Assembly: GCA_029783825.1 (NCBI GenBank)
Contig: JAREIK010017112.1
Coordinates: 1 to 64,000 of the forward strand
Direction of reading: 5' to 3'
Origin: Sapria himalayana
Lineage: Eukaryota; Streptophyta; Magnoliopsida; Malpighiales; Rafflesiaceae
Length of the DNA stretch: 64,000 nucleotides
Shown piece after piece: positions 10,499 through 22,483 of the stretch. The notes under the pieces were generated by a model, which did no database searches, was not told the DNA's origin, and was given only the letters and a program-made list of their open reading frames with translations. How positions within the stretch are numbered: the first letter of the stretch is position 1; every line of letters begins with the position of its first letter. Made by a program: the position numbers and the translations under genes.

Positions 10499-12447
10499 CT
10501 TCTTCTCCTTCTTCTTATTCTTGATCTTCTTCATCTTCTTATTCTAATACTCATCATTTTCTTCTTCTTCTTCTACATCATTTACTTCTTCTTCTTCTCC
10601 TACTTTTTCTTCTTCTTCTTCTTCTTCTTTTTCTTCATGATCATCATCTTCTTGTTCTACTCCTTTTTCTCCTTCTTTTTTATCTTATCTTTTTTCTCCA
10701 CGTCGTCATCCTCTTCTTCTTCTCATCATCATCATCATCATCATTATCATCATCATCATCATCTTCTTCTTCTTCATCTTCTTCTTCTTCTTTTCCTTCT
10801 TTTTTCTCCTCCTCTTCTTTTTATTCTTCTTCTCCTCCTCCTTCTCATCATATTCTTTTCTTCTCCTTCTCCTCTCCTCAACTCCTATTCTACTTATTCT
10901 TTTCCTCTTTTTTTTTCTTCTTCATATTCTTGTCTTTTCTTCTTCTTCATTATATTTTTCATCTTATTCTTCTTCCTCATCTTCTTTTTCATCTTATTCA
11001 TTTTTTTTCCTCCTCATCATCTTCTATTTCTTTTTCTTCATTATCTTTTTCTTCTTGTTCTTCCTCTCTACTTCTTCTTTTTTTCATCATCTTTTTCTTT
11101 TTATATTCTTCTTCTTATAATTTCTTTTTTTATTCCTCTTCATCTTCTTCTCCTCCTCCACTACTTTTTTTTCTTCCTCTTCTTCTTCTCCTCCACCACT
11201 TTTTTTTTACTTCTTCTTCTCCTCCTCCTCTTCCTTTTCTTCTTCTTCTTCTTCTTCTTCTTCTTCTTCTTTTCTTCTTCTTATTTTTCTTGTTCTTTTT
11301 TTTCTCCTCTTCTTCTTCTTCTTCTCCTCCTCCTCCTCTTCTTCTTCTCCTCCTCTTCTTCTTCTTCTTCTTCTTCTCCTCCTCTTCTTCTTCTACTTCT
11401 TCTACTCTTCTTCTTCTTCTTCTTCTTCATCTTCTTATTCTCCACCTCCTCCATCTCTTCTTCTTCTTCTTCATCTTATTATCTTTTTCTTCATCTTCTT
11501 TTTTATCTTTTTCCTCATCTGTTCTTCTTCTTCTTTTCTTATTCTTCACCTTTTTCTTCTTCTACTTCTTCTTCTACTTCCTACTTCTTTACATCTTGAA
11601 CTTTTTTTTTTCTTTTTTTTTTTTCTTCTTCTTATTTAGCTCTTTTTTAACTTCTTTTACTATTATTCTTCTTCTTCTCCACTTTTTTCTTCTCCTCTCT
11701 CTTCTTCTTTTTATTTTTCGACTTCTTCTTCTTCTTCTCCTCTTCTTCTTTTTCTTCTCAACCTCCTCCTTTTCATTTTCTACTATCTCATCTTTTCATT
11801 TACTTCTCTTATTCTTCTTCTTCTCCTCCACCTCTTTTCTTGTTCTTCTTATAAATATTTTTATTATTCTTCTTCTTCATCATCTTCTTCTTCTTTATAA
11901 TTGTCTTCATCTTATTCTTCATCAGCTTCTTTTCTTCATCTTCTTCTTTTTCTTCTTTTTTTTCTTCTTCTTATTCTTCTTCTTATTTCTTTTCTTCTTT
12001 TTCTTCTTATTCTCCTCCACTTCTTCTTCTTTGTATATTTCTTCATATCATCCTCTCCTCCTCTCTCTCTTTTCTTCTTCTTCGTCTTCTTCTTCTTCTT
12101 CTTCTTCTTCTTCTTCTTCTTTTTCTTCTTCATCTTCTTCATTTTTTTATCTTCTTCTTCTATTTTTTCTTCTTCTTTTTATGCTCTTTCATGTTCTTTT
12201 AATTTTTATTCGTCTTCTTCTTCTAGTTCTTTTTCTTCATCTTTTCTTCCACTCCTTTATTTTTTTCTTATTCTTTTTTGACTTCATCTTCTAGTTCTTT
12301 TCTTCCTAATATTCTTCTACTTCTTCCTGCTCTTCTTCTTTTTCTTCTTCTCATATTCTTCTTCTTCTTCTCCACTTCTTCTTCTTGTTCTTTTTCATCT
12401 TCTTCATGTTTTTGTTCTTCTTCTACTTCTTCTTCATCTTTTTCTCC
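10499..12447. repeat. Polypyrimidine tract 2 (about 1.95 kb)
   Basis: TTC/CTT-rich tract with TCA-rich patches (for example 10726-10763) and long uninterrupted TTC runs near 11240-11275 and 12075-12120. It separates the truncated 5' end of LINE B from the truncated 3' end of LINE C. The LINE sequences on its two sides overlap: 10317-10440 and 12460-12583 cover the same part of ORF2 at roughly two-thirds identity by eye, so it is not simply an expansion inside one element. Open frames through it are low-complexity artefacts. Confidence 0.95.
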
Positions 12448-12454
12448 ATGTATG

Positions 12455-14260
12455 AGTTAATTTTTTGTGGATTTTCATTGTTCCAAGCCCATTTAAACAA
12501 AATTTACTCTTCTTCTGCTTCTCACTTTATCCTTGATAGACTTAAGTGAGAAGTTTCCATCCGCACTTAGAGTCCATTTCCAGGTACTTCTTGTCGATTT
12601 TGAATATTTTTTCACTAGCTCCATTTGCTTAAACATTGGTTTCCATACTTGTGGTTCTTTGCATTTTTTTCTTTTCTCTATCTATATCCCCATCTATGTA
12701 GTATTTTTAGCTCTCATGAATTCAGCCTATAGGATGTCATTCTCTTTTAGCATACCATCTTTTGCACGACCATGTCTTAGCAAGATTAATCACGTTAGTA
12801 AAATCCAACCCTACAACTTGTTTTGGGTAGCAAAGATCATCCCATTTTTTCTAGTGTAGTTTGCATTTACCTTTTTTATTTCCCCAAAATATTGAGCAAT
12901 TTCTTTTTCTATTTATTTTATTAATGCAACCGGTAGGTGAGTAATCATTAGGTTGTGCATTACCATGCTTTGCAGCACGTATGTTATTAAGGTTATCCTA
13001 CCTCCCATACTTAGCATTTCAACCTTCCAGCGGCTAATTTTTTCTAATTTTTTCAAGCAAGAAATCCAAGTATTCTATCTTCAATTTACCCACATAAATT
13101 AGGCATCCTATATATAAAATTTTACTTTTTATGTGAGAATCCTGTTATGCATTTAATCATGTGATTCAAGCTCATTGGTGCTTTCGTCACCACCATGTAT
13201 TGACACTTCTTTTTATTTATTTTTTGCCCCATCATTTTCTCCACTACCCATATCACCTTCATCAAACTATGGAGAGACCTACTACTACCATTAGTGAAGA
13301 CAACCAATCATCCACATATAGGCAACCCACCAATGGGGTGTTCTTTTGCTGGCTAAAAGCTCCAATCTTTCTTATCCTCATTTTATCTTTAATGTTAACA
13401 ATTAAGAGCTCGAAGTCCATCTTTCTCATAGTGAAGCCTAATATATCTCATTCTACTCTATCAAATGTTTTAGATAAATCTAATTTTATTAACACATTAT
13501 GGCCTCTAGTTTTTGTTCATATTTCTCTAATCATTTCTTTTGTCAAACTGATGTTTTCCATTATTAATATATTTTTCATGAACCCTATTTGTTCTTTTGA
13601 GATTATTTTGGGTCGGATACCTCCTAATCTATTTTACAATATCTTAGTTAGTATCTTGTAAATGGAATTTTACAAGCTTATAGGTCTAAAATCTTCTCCC
13701 TTTGGAAATTATCGATCTTAGGAATATGCACCATGTATGAGCTGCCCCATTTCTTGCCAATATCTACCCCACAAAAAAAATCCAAGATATCACATTAAGT
13801 AGTTCTCCTTTTATGGTGTGCTAGCACATGTGGTAGAACTCATTGTTCCATCCATCCGAACCAGGGCACTATTTTTGTCCATACTGAAAACTACAACTTT
13901 TAGTTCTTCTTCCTCTGGAATTTTGTGAATGCATCATTTTTCTCTTCTGTTATTCTATGTTCTATATTTTGTATTAGACTATTACCCCTGAGGGTCATTA
14001 CCCCACTTAATTGATTTTCAAAGAACTCTTCAAAGTATTTTTTTTATATCCACACACCTATTTATCTATTTATCTACGTTGTTTTTTATGCCATTTATTC
14101 ATTGCCTCTGAATTTTTTATTGTAGTTGTTTTTTGAAAAAACTATGTTTTTGTCCCCTTCTTTTAGCCATTTTTTTTCTTTTTGCTTCCAAAAAACTTTC
14201 TCCATGAGCAATTTTAATTTTAATTCAGATTGAGCTTTGCTAATCTCCCTCCTATTTTTC
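12455..14260 (-). pseudogene. LINE C ORF2: RT relic and start of zf-RVT
   Basis: RT homology covers this stretch. The active-site YVDD is preserved as codons at 13307-13318, but the following LVVFTNGSSRSLHSLMKV segment is in another frame, so there is a frameshift directly after the catalytic aspartates. MMGQKINKKKCQYMV follows, as in plant L1 RTs. Upstream, around 13560-13960, degraded versions of the palm blocks can be followed. The region 12460-12600 matches LINE B 10317-10440 (start of zf-RVT). No intact frame. Confidence 0.78.
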
Positions 14261-14399
14261 TCATTATGTGATTTTTCATATTCTAACTCAATATTTTCTA
14301 CTTTCTCCTCTGCTTTTATTATGTTTTTGTGAATATTCCCAATGTATATCTATTCCATATCTTTAAATGTTTTTTAGTCTATTTAGTTTTAGGTTCAAG

Positions 14400-15130
14400 A
14401 TTTGCACAGGATTTCCTATAGCCTTTCTATTTCCAGGATTCTTCTACTTTATTAATGAATGCATGGTGTAAAGACCAAGCATTCAAGAATTTGAATGAGT
14501 TACTCATGATTTTAGCCTTTTCTATAGTGATTAATAATGGATTGTGATCCAAGCAGGTTCTATTTAAGTATCTCACTACCATGGAGTCAAACCTTTCTAC
14601 CCATTTCACATTATGTAGGACTTTATCTAACCTAGCTCATATAGTACCTCTATTTTTCTAGTTATTGCACTAAGTGTACTGCAAGCTTAAAAGCTAACTT
14701 TCATTAGGCTAGCCTTTGTTATAGCCTCATTAAAGTGAGAGCTAGCTTTTGTAGTATGGGGTTTTCCCCATTTTTACTCACTAGCCCTTCTTGTTATGTT
14801 GAAATCCTCCTACAACCTATGGTTTGTTCATGCTTGCTATTTTTTCCATTTCCCTCAACGGCTCCCTTCTCCCTTCCTTGGTATATTTTGCATACTCCTA
14901 GATTATTATTTTCAATTTTCTATTCCAAAAATCCATATCTTACCATTTACATTAGGATGGGCATTTTCAAGCCCAAAATTCCTTTGTAATTTTTTAGCTA
15001 CTCCCTATCTATGATGGGTTCAACAAACATTATTAAAAGTGGTTTATGCATTTGGGTGGTTTTTTTTGTCTTTTTATTGTGGGTGGGTTTTCAACTCCCC
15101 TTACATTCTAGTATAGGTATCTAAACATTG
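14400..15130 (-). pseudogene. LINE C ORF2: endonuclease relic
   Basis: The frame 14609-14427 reads VVRYLNRTCLDHNPLLITIE, matching the catalytic SDH segment of the LINE endonuclease (Ser is Leu here; Asp and His are kept). FKFLNAW and VEESWK follow, as in LINE A (FKFQNMW, KESWK). The 5' portion of the domain up to about 15130 is visible only as scattered matches to LINE D. Not functional. Confidence 0.72.
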
Positions 15131-15499
15131 TTATTAGATTTAGCTATGCTCTTGTTGTGCAGTTTGAATCATATGTCCTGTTAAGATATTTGTTCATGTT
15201 TCTAAGTTTTTTAAGCACGCTCAAATCCCCTATTTTTTTTTCTTTCCAATCTCTCCTAGCTGAATTGCCTATTTTATTTCGTCCATGGCCCATTCCCTAT
15301 TGCCCATTTTATTTTTGTTTCTACCTATGTCTACATCATCTTTTATGGTTTATATATTCTGCCCATTTTATTCCTCCCCTTTGTTTAAACTAATACCACT
15401 TCTCACTTCTACTTCCTCCTCCAAGCTACTACCTATAGTTACTGCCCACTGCCTTACACCTTTCCTCCTTTTTCTATCTACAAACATTTATCCTTAACC

Positions 15500-16400
15500 C
15501 TCTAGTTTATTTCTACAATTTTTAGAATCATTTCATGTCTCTCCTACCTTTTCCATTTGTTATGCCTTTTCCCTCTCCCATACTCTATTAACTCTATATT
15601 CCACTAGCATCATTCCAACCCTCTCATCATATTGATTCTATTCTAGAGCCTGAGGTTTTTTCTGATATTTAACTACCCCTTTCACCTTCCCTTCCACTTT
15701 CTTTTGCCCTCTAGCCACTGCCCATCATCTTCCTATTTTTTTCTCACAAAACATTGCTCACAGCTATGCCCAAGCTTGTTGCAGAATGAGCAATAGTGTG
15801 AAAGGTTCTCTAGAATCACATGTTGCTAGAATTCAATTCCATTCTTACTTCATATCCATAATTTGTAAGAATATGGTGAAGCAAGTTTACCTCAATGCAT
15901 CGCCGAGCTACACTCAGTCGTGCAAGAGTTGTAGTGGCCGTCAAGATAGAAAGGTGTGACCACAAGCCTTCGTGATATGAGAGAGGAGAGCTTATCAAAT
16001 AATGAATGAACTGGGAAAGGAAGAAGAAACATACCAGGACAAAGGTGAGTTCCTATTTAGTTGAGAAGGAAGGAGGACCATCTGAAAGCTCTCATAGGAT
16101 AGCCCATGATGTACCAGACTCACTTCAACCAAATCTTATGAAAGTCTTCCTCTGTATACAGTTGCACGAGAATGTGCTTGGCATCTAGAATGCCTATTTT
16201 TATTAGCCATTTGAGTTTCAAGAATGCATAGAATGCTATAATTTTTCCACCCGAGGTGCTTGTGCGAAAATTTTCCCACAATGGTGAACTTGTGAGCTTC
16301 AGTAAGCATGGAAATGTATGTCGGGGAGAACTCTATCGAGAGTTCCCTACTTTTTTTCATGAATTTCTAAAGAAGAAAAATGTTGCGTGGTTTTTTTAAA
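15500..16400 (-). pseudogene. LINE C ORF1 relic (DUF4283-like)
   Basis: Frame 16360-16136 contains EFSPTYISMLTEAHKFTIVGK followed by FSHKHL, corresponding to LIGKFSHGRP in LINE A. Frame 15998-15816 contains ARRCIEVNLLHHI, corresponding to the ARVCVE...LL segment that precedes the zinc knuckle in A and D. The knuckle itself and the tail are not convincingly readable. The order and the position next to the shared 5' UTR support the assignment. Confidence 0.68.
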
Positions 16401-16557
16401 TGGTGCAAAATGATTTCTTATTCATTAAGAAATCCATTTACTCAATTTTTAGCTTTAAAAATAGCTTCTTCCTCACCAAAATTTGTTGCTTCTCCTCTCT
16501 AAAAAGCATTTTTCTCCCTCTAAAACTTGAGAGCATTTTTCAAAAAATAAACAGCAA

Positions 16558-17427
16558 TTTTTTTTTTTTTTCTCCTCCTTCTTCTTTTTATTTTACTTCT
16601 CCTTCTTCTTCTATTTTTTCTTTTCCTTCTTCTTCTTATTTTACTTCTCCTTCTTCTTCTTATTTTTCATCTCCTTCTTCTTCTTATTTTTCTCTTTCTT
16701 CTTCTTCTTTTTCTTCTTCTCCTCCTACTTATTCTTCTCTTTTTTCTTGTTTTCTTCTTCTTCTTCTTCTCATCATCATCTTCTTCTTTCTCTTTGTTCT
16801 TCTTTATTTGTCTTTCTTTTTCGTACCCTTCTCCTCCTCTTTCTTTATCTTCTTCTTATCCTCTTCTTCTTTTTTTCTCCCTCTTCTGTCTCTTTTCCTC
16901 CTCCTTCTTCTTCTTCTCTTCTCCTTCTTTTTCTCTTCTTCTTTTTCTCCTTCTTCTCATCATCTTCTTCTTCTCTATGTTAGTCTTTTTTTTTCTTTTT
17001 TTTTATTCTTCTCTTCCTCCTCTCCCTTCTTTATCTTCTTCTTCTCCTCTTCTTCTTTTTCTTTTTTCTCCTTCTTCTTCCACTTTTCCTCCTCCTCCTC
17101 CTCCGTCTTTTTGTTCTTCTTCTCCTTCACCTTCTCCTTCTTAATTTTTTTTCTCCTTCTTATTTTTCTTCTTCTCTTTCTTCTCCTTCTTCTTCTTCTT
17201 CTTCTTCTTCTTCTTCTTTCTCTTCTTATCCTTCTCCTCATTCTTCTCCCATTCCTTTTTCTTATATTTCTTTTCCTTCTTCTCCTTCTCCTTTTTCTCC
17301 TCCTCCTCCTCCTCCTTTTTCTTTTTCTCTTTTTCTTCTTCTTCTTCTTCTTCTTCTCTTCTCCTTCTTCTCCTTTTTTCTCTGTTTCTTCTTCTCTTCT
17401 TCTTCTTCTTCTTCTTCTTCTTCTTCC
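16558..17427. repeat. Polypyrimidine tract 3 (about 0.87 kb)
   Basis: CTTCTT/CTCCTT-rich tract between the 5' end of LINE C and the 3'-truncated end of LINE D. It is richer in CTCC than tracts 1 and 2. On the LINE-sense strand it gives open frames of Arg, Lys and Glu only, for example across 16975-17443; these are repeat artefacts. The tract ends at TTCTTCCTAATATT, where LINE D begins. Confidence 0.95.
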
Positions 17428-18440
17428 TAATATTTAAAGACATGTTTCTTCTTCTTTATTTGTGCATCCTTATAATTATACATCTCTTTTTTCTTAAAAG
17501 ATCTTGCTATGCAAGGATGCTTCCAGTATTGATCTTTGTATAGATCTTTCCCGTTCTGTATTTAGAGCTTTAAATCTTTGTAGATGACTTGTTCAATCAG
17601 CTCCAACCAGCCTGCTCCCTTGTAGCTTCAACAATCCAGAATCGGCAGTCCAGAATCTACATTTCAAATCTCTTGTCCATGCACATTCTTTATCATTTGA
17701 GTGTGTCTTGTCCGTACTATATTTATGCATTTCCACTTGTGATATAACTGTTATCCTGCAAGAAAAAAGAGTATCATGTTCTTTCGAAAAGAAGGACCTT
17801 TACTTACCTTCCTTCTGCACATTACAACTAGGAGACTCTATCTCTTTGTGGCCTCCTCTTGATTAGAAGTAATCCCAGCTATCTTCCCTTTGATGATTTC
17901 CGAATGATGCTTTCATTGAATATCTAACAAAGACTTATCTAAACTAGTACAGACTTCCAGCAAAACCACCAAGTATCTAAGAAAAAGACCACCAAACCTA
18001 TTACAGACTTCCGGGACCAACTTAAACCAGAAATTAAGAAACACAAGTGTTAAATCTAAACAAGCAGTAAAAGAAAAAACAGCCCTTGGATGTCCAGCTT
18101 CAATACTTGTAAAGAATAAACAAACAACTCAAACTAGCAGATTGAATACTCATATTTCTTACCATTTTGTCTCCTTTAATTACTTCACTTCAGTTTCGGT
18201 TAATCACCCTTCAGGACCAGGTGTGAATTTTAAAGAAACAAGCCTCTTGTCTTCCCTTCTACTTCTTGCTGAATTACATGGATCTGTATGTTTTGCTTCT
18301 TCCCACAGAAAATTCCCTGTAAATAAAACTTCACACTGCACAATAATAACCTATTTCTCTCTATTCTTCTTATTCTTAGGTAAGGGAATGCAATTTTATC
18401 TAATCTTGCTATTCCTTCATTTTTATCAGTAAGATTCCTC
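17428..18440 (-). other. LINE D 3' UTR, 3' end lost
   Basis: Non-coding region after RNase H. It matches the LINE B 3' region in blocks (18160-18270; 17500-17630). The motif TACAGACTTCC occurs twice (about 17950 and 18003), as in LINE B, and in inverse form in LINE E. Homology to B stops around 17466-17500, so the terminal hairpin and A-tail seen in B and E are absent. Confidence 0.65.
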
Positions 18441-18880
18441 ATCATATTCCGCAGGTCCTTCTAGCAATCCTATTTTTGCAAGTTTGTCTGCCAATACATT
18501 TGCTTCCCTGTATACATGTGAAATTGATGCATTCAATTCTTCGGCAAGATTTTATTATTATTTCTATCTCCTCCTCATGCCGCCCACAATACTAGCTTTT
18601 TATTAAATAACTCAACCAATAATGTCGAGTCTACCTGTAGTTTGCAAAATTTCTATAATCCTAGCCTTTTGCAGACATTTAATCCTTCCAGTTAGAGCTC
18701 TGATTTCCTGAATGCAGTACAGAGTGGGATTTCCCAACAAGAGTGAATGCGTTCCTAACTCTGCCTTCAAAGTCTTCTGTATTACTCCTCCTCGCCCTGC
18801 ATTTCCTAAATCCCTATTAAAACTAATCCAGCACTATTCAGTGATAACTTCCCTTCTGGGGGCCTATTCCAGCTTATACT
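18441..18880 (-). pseudogene. LINE D ORF2: RNase H domain relic
   Basis: C-terminal RNase H of ORF2. The clearest segment, near 18442-18510, reads REANVLADKLAKIGLLEGPAE, equivalent to REANNLADCLSK in LINE B and REANAVADKLA in LINE E. Earlier parts (about 18600-18850) retain scattered matches to the NTDG and AE segments but are broken by stops. The start at about 18880 is an estimate from alignment by eye with LINEs B and E. Confidence 0.75.
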
Positions 18881-19149
18881 TTTAAACACCAATGACTCCT
18901 TATGATTCTAGTGGAGAGGTTCCATTTAATCCGTACTACCTGTCTTTTCTTTTCAATATTTTTTATTATGATAGGTTTTATGGCAGGATATATTACTAAT
19001 TTCATATCTTATTTCGTTTAGTATTTTCTTTTGAATTCATTTTTCCTTCCCTAAATCTACTCTTGTTCCTTGCCTTCCAAATACACCAAATTACCACGTG
19101 TGGATAAATTTTGATTTAGCCATTTTTTAGTCGGTGTATTGGGGTAATA

Positions 19150-19560
19150 CCTCTTCCATCTCTTCATCCTATCTATTAAAGTTTCTTCCTTGTTATTATA
19201 TTATTAAATAGTTCATAACTTTTTCCATATTTCTACGGCAATTTTTCCTTCTGAAAACAGATGATCCATAGATTCTGTTGCTTGAAGACAACAATCACAT
19301 CGGAGACTGTCTTTAGACCCTTTCTTTGATATTGTGTCTACTGGTAATGCATTCACAGAGCTTTCCATAAAAGAAACACATTTTTGTGGTGGGTGGTCTA
19401 CTTTCCATACCCATTTAAAAAATTGGATTTACACATTTTTCTTTCGTATTAAATTCTTGACCATTTGAGTGTAAAATTACCTTGTAGAGTAATGATCATT
19501 TCCATCCGCTTTTCCTCCTTTTAGAATGAGACTCAACTATTTCTTTTTGTTTTTCTAATG
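19150..19560 (-). pseudogene. LINE D ORF2: zf-RVT domain relic
   Basis: Zinc-binding domain between RT and RNase H. In the minus frame near 19370-19220 it reads NALPVDTISKKG, then CDCCLQATESMDHLFSEG and IAVEIWKKL, with CxxC and the downstream His present. Matching segments occur in LINE B (SRCECCSQAVETTDHLL) and LINE E (SRCECCFQETESINHLF). Frame changes occur before and after. Confidence 0.82.
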
Positions 19561-21480
19561 CTTTCCAATTATTCGAAGCCTTTTACTATTTACCTTTCCA
19601 TGTTCTAAATATTTTGCTCTCATAAAGCCTTGCCCAGAGGCTATCATTTTTTAGCCTCCACCATCCTTTACAGTCCCAAGCATCTGCCATGTCCTGTAAT
19701 CTTATTAATCCTAATCCGGCTTCCTCTTTAGGGTAGCAAAGATCCGCCCATCTTGTCCAGTGAAGTTTATTCTTTCCATCTTTTTTTCCCCCATAAAAAA
19801 TAGCCATTGTTGTTCTAATTTATTTGTAAATTTTTAGGATGATGAATAATTGATAAATATGCACTAATGTGCTTTGGAGCACATGAGAGATTAAAGTAAT
19901 CCTACCCCAAAGCCTAGTAGTTCCTCTTTCCAGCCTGCTATTTTATTAGTTATTTTATCCTGTAGTGATATTAAATAGGCTTCTTTCAATCTACCCTCAT
20001 ATATAGGACAGCCTAGGTACATTAGCGCTCCTTTCTTCTGGATAATCCTGTGATAGTTTTTTATTTATTTATCACCTTTCTTTTGCTTTCATTTTGCCAG
20101 CATAAATTGACACTTTTTATATTTATCTCCTGCCCTGTTTCAGTTTCAAACGTATGTAAAAGATCAATAAAATTATCAAAGATCTTTTGCTTGCATTTGT
20201 GAAAATTATAAGATCAGCGGCATATGCCAGACATCCTATTCTTGGGTGTTTTTGGTTGTCTGAATGAAATGATCTTTCCTTCAGACATTCTTTTCTTTAA
20301 ATTTATATTAACAGTTCTAAATATATAATCAAATAATAAAGGAGATAACGGATCTCCTTGCCTTTAAGCTTCTTTTAGGCTTAAACTCTTCTCCTTTTGA
20401 CCCATTTATAATGACTTTACCCAAACACTAGACACACATCTGTATAACATATCAATGCATAACTCTGAGAAGCCAAATTTTCTCATGGAATACCAGAGTA
20501 TATCCGCATTCGACTACCTGTCAATGCTTTTGATAAGTCTACCTTTACTACTAAATTCTCCCCTCTTGTTTAATTGCTATGTCCATCATCCTCGGCTGCC
20601 AAGCTTATATTTCTGTCATTAGCCTATTTTTAACAAAGCCCGTTTGTTCCTGGTGGAAATAATATATGGCAAAATATCACTTAATCTATTTTGTAAAATT
20701 TTTTGCTAAAATCTTATATATCGCATTACATAAATTTATTGGTCTGAATTCCTCACATTTTTTGGGGATTGTTTTTTGGAATCAAAACATGAGAGAATTT
20801 GCTCATGTTTTTGGGATATCCGCTCCTGCAAAAAAACTATAAATAGCAAGTACGAGATCTTTTTCAATTATTTCCCAGCATACCTGGAAAAAATTACTAT
20901 TCCAGCCATCTAGTCCTTGCTGCACTATCTTTGTCCAGGCTAAATACTACATTTTTAATTTCATCCCTATCTGGTATTTTTTCCATCATTTGATTTTGTT
21001 CCTTAGTTTAATTTAATTTAATCTCATTTATAAGAGTATCCCCTTCATGAATATATTTTCCGCATAATGTTTTTAAAAAAATTCCTCAAAGAGGACTTTT
21101 ATTTTATTATCTTCTTCCACCCATTTTCCTTCATCATTTTTATACCTTTAATTTTATTTTTGTTCGTTTTATCTTACTCATATTATGGAAAAAATTTTGT
21201 ATTCCTATCTCCTTCTTTTAACCATTTGATTTTAGCTCGCTGTTTCCAGTATATTTCTTCCATATATAACTTAAGCCTCAATTTACCTTTAGCCTTACTA
21301 AGTTCACTTCTATCTTCTTCTTTGTTCGTAGTATCATATACTATTTCCAGCTTTGCCACTTCCTCTTCTGCTTGTTTTATTCGTTGGTTTATATTTCCGA
21401 AAACTTCTTTATTCCATGTTTTAATACATCTAGCTAGTCTGAGTAGCTTAGTCAAAAAGCCTGCATGGGCTTTCCCCAAT
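19561..21480 (-). pseudogene. LINE D ORF2: reverse transcriptase relic
   Basis: RT domain and C-terminal linker. The 21479-21183 frame carries the coiled linker, ending MEEIYWKQRAKIKWLKEGD and RNTKFF, almost the same as LINE A. RT palm blocks follow to about 20200. At 20213-20227 the active-site block reads AYAAD: the codon for the first catalytic Asp of the usual Y/FADD is GCT (Ala), so the enzyme could not polymerise even if the frame were open. The frame 19807-19586 is the post-RT linker (FYGGKKDGKNKLHWTRW, then LCYPKEEAGLGLIRLQDM). Confidence 0.85.
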
Positions 21481-22230
21481 GCTGGCTCTTCCCAAAGATT
21501 CTCTCACCATTCTATCAAAATCTGAGTGTTTAACCCACATATTTTGAAATTTAAAGTTGCCTCTTATTGGGTGGCTTTTATAGATTTTTATGAGCAAATG
21601 GGTTATGATCCGAACAGGTCCTGCTTAAATGTCTTAGGCCCGTAAACTCCATGAGTCATAGTCCATTTAGGCATTACACATGACCCTGTCAAGCCCTTGC
21701 CCAGATTGCTCCTCTTTTACGCCAATTGTTACACCAGGTGTAATTTGAACCAATATATTCCACCTCCATTAAATTAGACACTGGCTATACAATCATTAAA
21801 CAAAGACATCGCCATGTGTTTGGGGTATTTCTACCTTTCTTTTCTTGGGCACTTCTTATATATTAAAATCTCCACCTATAATCCATGGGATATTTTTTAT
21901 TGGCAATGTTTTGCATTTCCTTCCATAGATCTAGTCTATCTTTTTATTATTTTTCGCATAAACCACTGATATTATTCTTCTATATTCGAATTAGTTTTAA
22001 AGTTAACTATTGTTCTGTGTCTTTTATTATTATAATGTCCATATAATTATGCCACATAATCCAGAGCTTACTATTCAAGTTTGCATACAGCATTTTTAAA
22101 CCCTAATTTTTCACTATATTTTATACTTTGATCTTTCTGAACCATAGGTTCTAGCTATAATTAATAAAGCAATTTATATATTTTTATTAATTGTTTCAAT
22201 CTATTAATTGAATGGTTATTTGCTACCCTC
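21481..22230 (-). pseudogene. LINE D ORF2: endonuclease relic
   Basis: Endonuclease domain equivalent to LINE A 639-1600. The catalytic segment RTCSDHNPFA is readable on the minus strand, with His and Asp codons at 21605-21607 and 21608-21610. Before it, around 21700-21760, the sequence encoding the SRYTWCN-like block can be followed in sense. Stops and frame changes occur throughout, and no frame over 60 codons covers the domain. Confidence 0.75.
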
Positions 22231-22483
22231 TAATGATTCCAGAAGAGACACCTATCCATTAATTACTGACTTTGCTTGGGATCTAGTTGTGCATTTAGAC
22301 TCGTTAAGTCTTATTTAAATATTTTTTCATATTTCTTGGGGTCTTAGAGGTATTAGAAGAAGCATGCATATTTCATTGTACTTTACCTATTGCCCGAGAA
22401 GCATAGCCATTTTTTTGATAGCTTCCATTGCTTGATCTCTAGATAGCCTATCCCAATCTTCCTCGTAAATATCTAGATCATCT

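Larger units (their letters stand above)
12455..16557 (-). mobile_element. LINE C, 3'-truncated, heavily decayed
   Basis: Minus-strand L1-type copy with a 5' end at 16557 next to tract 3. It runs through ORF1, endonuclease and RT relics and stops within the start of the zf-RVT region at about 12460, next to tract 2. It is more diverged from A, B and D than they are from each other, with many stops, so it is probably older or from another subfamily. RNase H and the 3' UTR are missing. Confidence 0.82.

Noticed and set aside
10637..12460. Open frames of up to about 450 codons on the plus strand in tract 2
   Set aside because: Same low-complexity composition as in tract 1, with no start context, domain or codon structure.
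12533..13661. Plus-strand frames of 108 and 166 codons
   Set aside because: They are antisense shadows of the LINE C RT relic, whose minus-strand motifs are recognisable.
16975..17443. Arg/Lys/Glu-rich open frames on the minus strand in tract 3
   Set aside because: They are translations of GAA/GAG/AGA repeats; not a real nucleic-acid-binding protein.
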